From Thysanoteuthis rhombus (lineage: Eukaryota; Mollusca; Cephalopoda; Oegopsida; Thysanoteuthidae): 64,000 bases of DNA. The stretch spans positions 26,938,691 through 27,002,690 of the forward strand of contig OY735205.1 of NCBI GenBank assembly GCA_963457665.1, given 5' to 3'. Positions 58,016-64,000 of this stretch are shown piece by piece. The notes below the pieces were generated by a model. That model was given only the letters and a program-made list of their open reading frames with translations, made no database searches and had not been told where the DNA came from. The position numbers and the translations under genes were made by a program. Every line of letters begins with the position of its first letter. Position 1 is the stretch's first letter.

Positions 58016-58310
58016 CAGCATTATAATTATGTCGTTAAATTGAACTTACTCCCTAACATATAATGTACCAGTTCAAAATCACATCGAATTGTTCTCCAAA
58101 TTATAGCATTTGGAGGATTTAGCGCTAAAAAAAGAATATACCCATTTATGATGTGTTGTTTTTGCTTGCTTACGGTAATGAAGACACAAATCTATGAACA
58201 AACAATATTAATTATATCATCTCTTTCAGACACAGAAATATAGCAACTCTAATTAAATAACAATAAGAAGAAAAAGAATAAGAAAATATGAATAGAGATG
58301 ATTATTTTTG
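58016..58310. other. Unassigned AT-rich DNA
   Basis: Nothing recognisable. Confidence 0.35.
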
Positions 58311-58552
58311 ATATTATTATAATCATTATTATCATCATTATCATTATTTAATAGATTTCGAAAAAAGAATAGAAACAGAACTGCAACAGTATTCGTGGTG
58401 GCGGTAATATCAATTTAATTCAATAATTGATTTATTGTTATTATTATTATTATCATTATTATCCTTATTATTATTATTATTATTATTATTATCATTATTA
58501 TTATTATCATTATTATTATCATTATTATTATTATTACTATCATTATTATCTT
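58311..58552. repeat. (ATT/ATC)n trinucleotide array
   Basis: Two blocks of ATT with ATC interruptions (58311-58352 and 58434-58552). Confidence 0.95.
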
Positions 58553-59224
<672 letters not shown>

Positions 59225-60160
59225 GCAACAAGGTTCACGTACACGAATCGACAACTGCGCATGCTCACAAGCACTGAGGCCATTGATTATCGACTTCCAA
59301 CAGGCAAGTGCTCTATGGAAACCTAAACAGGCAACCCGTACTTTTTTTTTCATTGATGGAGAGAAAGATAGATCTGTTCGACCAACCCTTGGATTACCGT
59401 CTTCCTCCCGACCTCACATCTTATCTAGATACACACATCTATCTATCTAGCTCGCTCTGACTTACAAAGGACCCTTGCCGAACGGGAGTAGACAATGATC
59501 AGTGTTCGAAACAAGCCTGCCATCATCCTCCCCTGATTCCCCCCCCCCTCTCGATCTCCTGTCTCCCTCCCTCCACCCATTCGATCCCTTTCGGAACTGC
59601 ACATCACACTCATTCGATGCCCCTCTTCATCTTCCGTCCTCTCGTCCGCCTATCGAGAATGCCTATCGTATTTCTTGGTCGACGACCCTCTAACCTATCG
59701 GTTACGCTTCCTGCGATCTCACCGCTGGTGTTGCCCATTCTTTTTCAGTGTATTAATCACGCCAATCATTAAAAAGGTGGTTATTTGCATTTCTGAATTG
59801 CAATGTTCCCCCTTTTCGCACCGAGGGCAGGAACTCGCTTTCTAGTGTCCGTTCGTCCATCTGTTGGAGAAGCCTATCACTCAAAAAACTACCGATACTC
59901 AATCATGACTTACTGGCCTCCGGGGGTCGGCCGAATTGAGCAGCTTCTATGTCAAGCCATGATTCCAAGCTGTTTCGACATTTTTTTCTCAGCTTTCCAT
60001 GAACCTCTCCTTCTCCCTCTCAATATCTGTACTTGCTTACTTCTGCTTACAATATTTAAAAAGCTTCTCTTAGTACGGCGCAGAGTAAAGTTATTGGGAG
60101 AGTGCATTGTGCCAGCTTGTCGAGCTAGAAGGACCTGTTGGATTCAGAAATAATAAGAAA
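59225..60160. other. GC-richer island, unassigned
   Basis: The base composition is clearly richer in C and CpG than the rest of the window. An NRF1-like TGCGCATGC lies at 59256 and a C-rich tract at 59515-59580. A possible splice acceptor TTCTTTTTCAG ends at 59748, and a 116-codon plus frame starts with ATG at 59803 and ends at 60153. No domain is recognised in that frame. It is the best place in the window to look for a host promoter or exon, but the evidence is thin. Confidence 0.3.
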
Positions 60161-60224
60161 CAGGTAATAATCTCTAATCCTTCTTTACCTATCCCATAAC
60201 CCAGCGCAGGGTCATTGGAGCACA

Positions 60225-60310
60225 AGAGATGGTTTCATCATGGTGTAGCATCTGGTAGAGCCCTTTAGGCTGGTTCGAAATCGGAGTTGTTTGTCCCTTT
60301 GATTACTTGC
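60225..60310 (+). mobile_element. Possible tRNA-derived SINE head
   Basis: TGTAGCATCTGGTAGAGCCC near 60242 is a very tRNA-like A-box region and GGTTCGAAATCGG near 60273 a perfect B box. The two are closer together than in a real tRNA, so this is a decayed or truncated head. Confidence 0.5.
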
Positions 60311-60517
60311 CATCCATTGCTAAAGAGTTCCACCCCCGTACTGTTCAACGAGGAGGAAAGTTTGGATTCATGCCTTTTTTCATGATATTAGTACAACATG
60401 AACAGATACTGTCTCAGCTAGAGTTCAAACTCGGCTAACCTTTCTCCATGCTGTCAGCTGTCTACCCCCAAAGTATTCAATCAGTCTAATCAAAAGTTCT
60501 GCCTTGATTTTACATGA

Positions 60518-60760
60518 TGATGATCATGATCATGATCATGATCATCATTATCATCGTCATCATCCTTTGAAGGTCCGTTGTTGGATATACACCTTCCACC
60601 AAATCCCCCAGACTTTTTAATCATAGACATCGTAGCAAATACTTCCTGAATTTGTCTAGTTCTATACGTCATCTTTTTTTACCAGCCACGCTTTCGTATT
60701 TATTATCTTGTAAGTCGGGATGTCCAGGAGTTGCCTTGCGTTTTTCCACAGCCATTTAAG
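60518..60760 (-). mobile_element. RTE-type LINE, 3'-end fragment with GAT tail
   Basis: On the minus strand, TAGAACTAGACAAATTCAGG, ATATCCAACAACGGACC and a GATGATGATCATGATC-rich tail (60518-60560) repeat the 3' end of the other RTE copies. It is strongly 5'-truncated. Confidence 0.8.
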
Positions 60761-61645
60761 ATTTCTAATGACTGACTAGTAAAGTGTTATAAAATCAAAA
60801 ATCTTTAGAATAAAAACACTCTACTAAATATTGCACTATGGTATTTGCTCCGTACAGATTTTTATGTTAACCTGTAGCAGTAGACTGCAAGACGATATTA
60901 ATGAGACATCTAGTGAGGCTCCTACTCATTTCTCAAACTATTTACAAATCTTAAGTTAGTTTGCCAAAGGTCCAATTAGGAAACTACCCGTAGTTTGCTG
61001 ATCATCGCGCCTCAGAAGGTGCCAAAGTTATGTTTATCCATAAGTTAGCTTAATCCCTGGTCAGAATCACCGTTTAATAAATGAAACCAGCGAACGGAGT
61101 CCATTTTTGGCTGAAACAGCTTGCGTTTATTTCACACTGATTTTATTGAGAAGGTAGAAATGCATCTCCTAGCTTTTGGTAAAAAGGTTAGGCTTTTAAG
61201 CTTTGGTTGGCAACCAGTGTCTCAAAATTGGTATTGTCAACCATCATGAGAGGTGAGTAACGGACAGAATAGATGATGCATTCCCGAAATGCACGCTGTT
61301 GAAGCTTCGATGGGCCTTGCTAGAAGTCAATCAAATTATATTGCTCGAGTAAAATGAAGAAAAATAAAACAGAATGATGGGATATCTTGATCACCGTCTT
61401 TACACCCAAAAAAATCTCCTGTTCAAGTGAAATATTATATATGTATGTACATGGTATAGCTTTTTTCCATATTTTTACGAAGTTTATCTCTGTAGAGTAC
61501 AGAGAGATGTAGAGTAAGGGAAATAGAGGGGAAGGGAATAGTATTGCTCAAGTCTTCTACCCAAGTAATGCTTACCAGCCGGTCTGCCGTGGAAATTTGC
61601 ATTCAACATGATGACTATTTCTTAGGATCGAACACCAGCCACTGG
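60761..61645. other. Unassigned DNA
   Basis: GGATCGAACACCAG near 61626 reads as a B box on the minus strand (GTGTTCGATCC), but no A box could be placed. Otherwise nothing is seen. Confidence 0.35.
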
Positions 61646-61649
61646 CACT

Positions 61650-61885
61650 ATTGGAAACCAGGTCTGGTAAGTCACCCAACGTCTTTAGGTGGCATGCCGT
61701 GTTGGTTGTGATCAAATAAACACTTGGGAAAAGGGTTGTTTAATGAATAAGTTACTCCTCTCTTCTTTTGTTGGAAAGAAGTCACTAAAAGAGACTGAAT
61801 CAGAGAAAAAAACAAGGGTGAGTACTGCTGGATACCAACTAAGCGATCAATTTAGCATAAACTTGCATTAAAAATTGAACTCAAC
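61650..61885. repeat. Unnamed dispersed repeat, copy 3
   Basis: TTTAATGAATAAGTTACTCC near 61740, CTTCTTTTGTTGGAAAG, and CGATCAATTTAGCATAAACT near 61841 match copy 1 at 47 kb. The 60-codon frame over it is not a gene. Confidence 0.55.
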
Positions 61886-62332
61886 CATACTGCAATTTAA
61901 GGAGTTAAAAAAGTATGTTTTCTTTGCATGATAAGAAGTGTGTAAATGTGCATGAATGTGTGAATTTTCAGCCCTCTTGCTCCATTTTTTTTTTTTTTTG
62001 CAGTTGACAACGCTGATGTTGACAGTTCGGGTTGATGATTTCTAACAGGTTAAACTCCTTTGATTCCTGTTGTGATGGAAAACAAATTCTTAGATTTTTC
62101 AAAACAGGTTTTCTCTAACAGAAAAGATACCTATTTACGAGGATAGATCAATAATTCCGTTTCATGAAACAGTTTTCATCTGAATTTTGAGCGTACAATG
62201 CTTGATCCATGTGACCTACAGGCTTTTAAAATATTTTCTTTTTATTCCTTGGAGAATCTCCCGAGAAAGTTGCGGCGTTAAATGGTTCCTATCTTCATTA
62301 GATACATGTAACCAACTAATATGTTTGTGTAG

Positions 62333-62333
<1 letters not shown>
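61886..62333. other. Unassigned AT-rich DNA
   Basis: CTGATGTTGACAGTTCGGG near 62012 may be another small piece of the same repeat family (compare TGTTGACAGTTTTGG at 47366). Confidence 0.35.
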
Positions 62334-62391
<58 letters not shown>

Positions 62392-62530
62392 GGTATGTAG
62401 AGATATTTGTGCGTGCAGGTACTTTCCTTTTGTACATATATGTTTATATACATGTACGTAAGTATGTAGACGTATTGCATTGTATATATACATATATATA
62501 TATACATATATATGTGTGTGTGTGTGTGTA
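62334..62530. repeat. (TA)n and (TA)(TG) microsatellites
   Basis: TA at 62334-62388. Interrupted TA with a TG run at 62482-62529. Frames of 71-131 codons through the block are artefacts. Confidence 0.95.
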
Positions 62531-63385
62531 TACCAAGGTACAAATCAGTAAAGAGACCGATACTATCAGAATTAAACATTAAGTTAAGATGGAGTTCGAG
62601 GTACACAAACACGTTTATGATTCTATCCTGTTTGAGCTCCTTCAGGTGAATGATTTGATTTATTTGGATCCCTATTTAGAGCCTTATTGGAGGTGTGTCT
62701 CTATTTGTCTTCGTGGAGAACAATCCTTTTATTCTATTTGTATATCTTTTCTTTCATGTTTCCTTTGTTTAGTTCTTGGTCACTGCTTGTTTCACAAAGG
62801 GGAGACAGATTACTGTCTGGTTGTTAAAAATTAAGTGGATGTTGCAGACACTTTCTTTATCAATGCGTTTTTAATCCATCAGCTCTTCGTGGTATGTTTC
62901 CTCTCAGGAAGTGTTCTATTCTTACTCTGATCTATCCCCACCTCAAGTGTTGGTGTTTACTTTTGCATGACTGTAGTTGCTCATGTTTAATTCTCTTTAT
63001 ATTCTGTGTTTGGTTAGTTTCAATATACCCGAGATAATTATGAAAATGTGATTAGGTTGTTGGTCAAGTGGCTAGAAAAATAATAATAATGTTAATTGTA
63101 ATGCTGCCACTGCTATTATTAATAATGATAATTTTTAAAAGAAAGATAACTATGATGGTTGATTTTGTATACCTGCATGTGGGATGTTAAATTACGTTTT
63201 TCAGTAGAAATTTGGCATTGTAAAGCAACATCATTTTTTTATATTTGATAATTCTGTTCTCGTTTCTTTTTTTGTTATGTTTTTTTTATCTTTATTGGTA
63301 AAGGTGGAGCTTTTAACTTTCTCTTAGGTAACATTTGGTTTCAATATTCTGATGTATGTGAGTTAGTTGTCAGATTTTCCATCAT
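62531..63385. other. Unassigned AT-rich DNA
   Basis: An 81-codon frame at 62589-62834 is unrecognised. Nothing else is seen. Confidence 0.35.
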
Positions 63386-63389
63386 ACTT

Positions 63390-63535
63390 ATTATTATAAG
63401 GGTGATCAATGAGTAAGTAACTTCATTTGCCTTTTGTAAGGTTGTGATTAATAAAAGGTCCGAATTTTCAAAAAGCAACCAGGCACAAACTAGTGACCAA
63501 CTTAACATCAACTTACATTGCATACCAAACCCTAT
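63390..63535. repeat. Unnamed dispersed repeat, copy 4
   Basis: GGGTGATCAATGAGTAAGTA near 63400, TTTTGTAAGGTTGTGATTAA, AAAAAGCAACCAGGCACAAA and GACCAACTTAACATCAACTT keep the order seen in copies 1 to 3. This is among the better-conserved copies. Confidence 0.6.
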
Positions 63536-63656
63536 ATTAAAAATGTATTTTGGAATAAAATTCCAAAAATAAAATATATCTCATATTCATTGAGAGGAGT
63601 GTGTGTGTAAAATTTCAAGTTTTCACTGTGAACGGTGAGGGCTGGGTGAAGTCTAG

Positions 63657-63657
<1 letters not shown>

Positions 63658-63709
<52 letters not shown>

Positions 63710-63711
63710 TA
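63658..63711. repeat. (CATA)n microsatellite
   Basis: About eleven CATA units followed by a short TA run. Confidence 0.96.
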
Positions 63712-64000
63712 AATGTTACAATGAATGAACCACCTAAACAAAGCTATAGTGAATAAACCAGTCTATTGTAGGTAGCGGTTATCAATGATACTTGTAAGAG
63801 TCTCATACAGGAAATACCGAGAGTTTATTCAATGTTAAGATTAGGATACAAGATCTATTTTCAGTTTATTGGTGAGTTAATATAGTATATAAATATATTC
63901 AATATTATTTACTTTTCGAAGTAAATTGATAGCTTTATACAATTAATTTATTGCTTGAACCCTTTCATGCTGACTGGTTCTCTTAATATAATGTTATTAC
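63712..64000. other. Unassigned AT-rich DNA
   Basis: Nothing recognisable to the window end. Confidence 0.35.

Overview
This is an AT-rich eukaryotic window with no convincing host gene. No stretch shows an open frame matching a protein family I know, apart from relics of transposable elements. There are no rRNA genes, no intact tRNA genes, no CRISPR arrays and no bacterial-type operons. The long dinucleotide microsatellites (TA, CA, GA), the abundant 3'-truncated RTE-type LINE fragments ending in GAT/TGATGA repeats, the Tc1 and mariner relics and the many tRNA-headed SINE-like units fit a large repeat-rich invertebrate genome. A cephalopod mollusc (octopus-like) is my best guess. That is inference from repeat style, not from a diagnostic gene.

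Layout. 1-5.3 kb: unassigned DNA with microsatellites and a diverged direct repeat. 5.3-9.1 kb: an RTE 3' end, a tRNA-headed SINE, two very long TA arrays, a dead mariner transposase piece abutting a probable TA-flanked MITE, and a (TGC)(TGA) array. 9.1-18 kb: mostly unassigned, with a GC-richer island, a 239-bp direct repeat, a polypurine tract and a SINE on the minus strand. 18.3-20.2 kb: an RTE fragment split by a TA-headed insertion, followed by a SINE embedded in TA repeats and a second copy of the inserted element. 21.2-22.1 kb: strand-asymmetric CA-rich DNA. 22.5-23.7 kb: an RTE copy (minus). 23.9-25.5 kb: a SINE head and a decayed tandem array of about 480 bp. 25.8-26.6 kb: further SINEs. 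28.4-29.0 kb: a Tc1 relic. 29.5-29.9 kb: a composite microsatellite. 31.1-33.0 kb: the longest RTE copy. 36.2-38.8 kb: two more RTE copies (minus). 40-47 kb: SINE-like heads, an RTE 3' fragment, a second kind of LINE C-terminus and a four-copy unnamed repeat family. 48.3-48.8 kb: a pyrimidine minisatellite. 50.7 kb: a hairpin and a possible LTR-retrotransposon primer-binding-site relic. 52-54.5 kb: dispersed repeats, an orphan 154-codon ORF and a direct repeat about 550 bp apart. 55.5-56.2 kb: a second Tc1 relic. 57.7-64 kb: a CRE-containing repeat, an ATT array, a GC-richer island, a last RTE 3' end and two more copies of the unnamed repeat family.

The window therefore reads as a record of nested insertions, all apparently inactive. 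RTE, Tc1 and mariner reading frames carry stops, frameshifts and lost catalytic residues. The most unusual structures are the TA-headed repeats (18.4-20.2 kb and 25.8 kb), the unnamed family at 47/61/63 kb, the 7.7-kb MITE and a few GC-richer islands that could hide exons or regulatory DNA. All repeat calls were made by eye, without alignment software or a repeat library. Boundaries are approximate.
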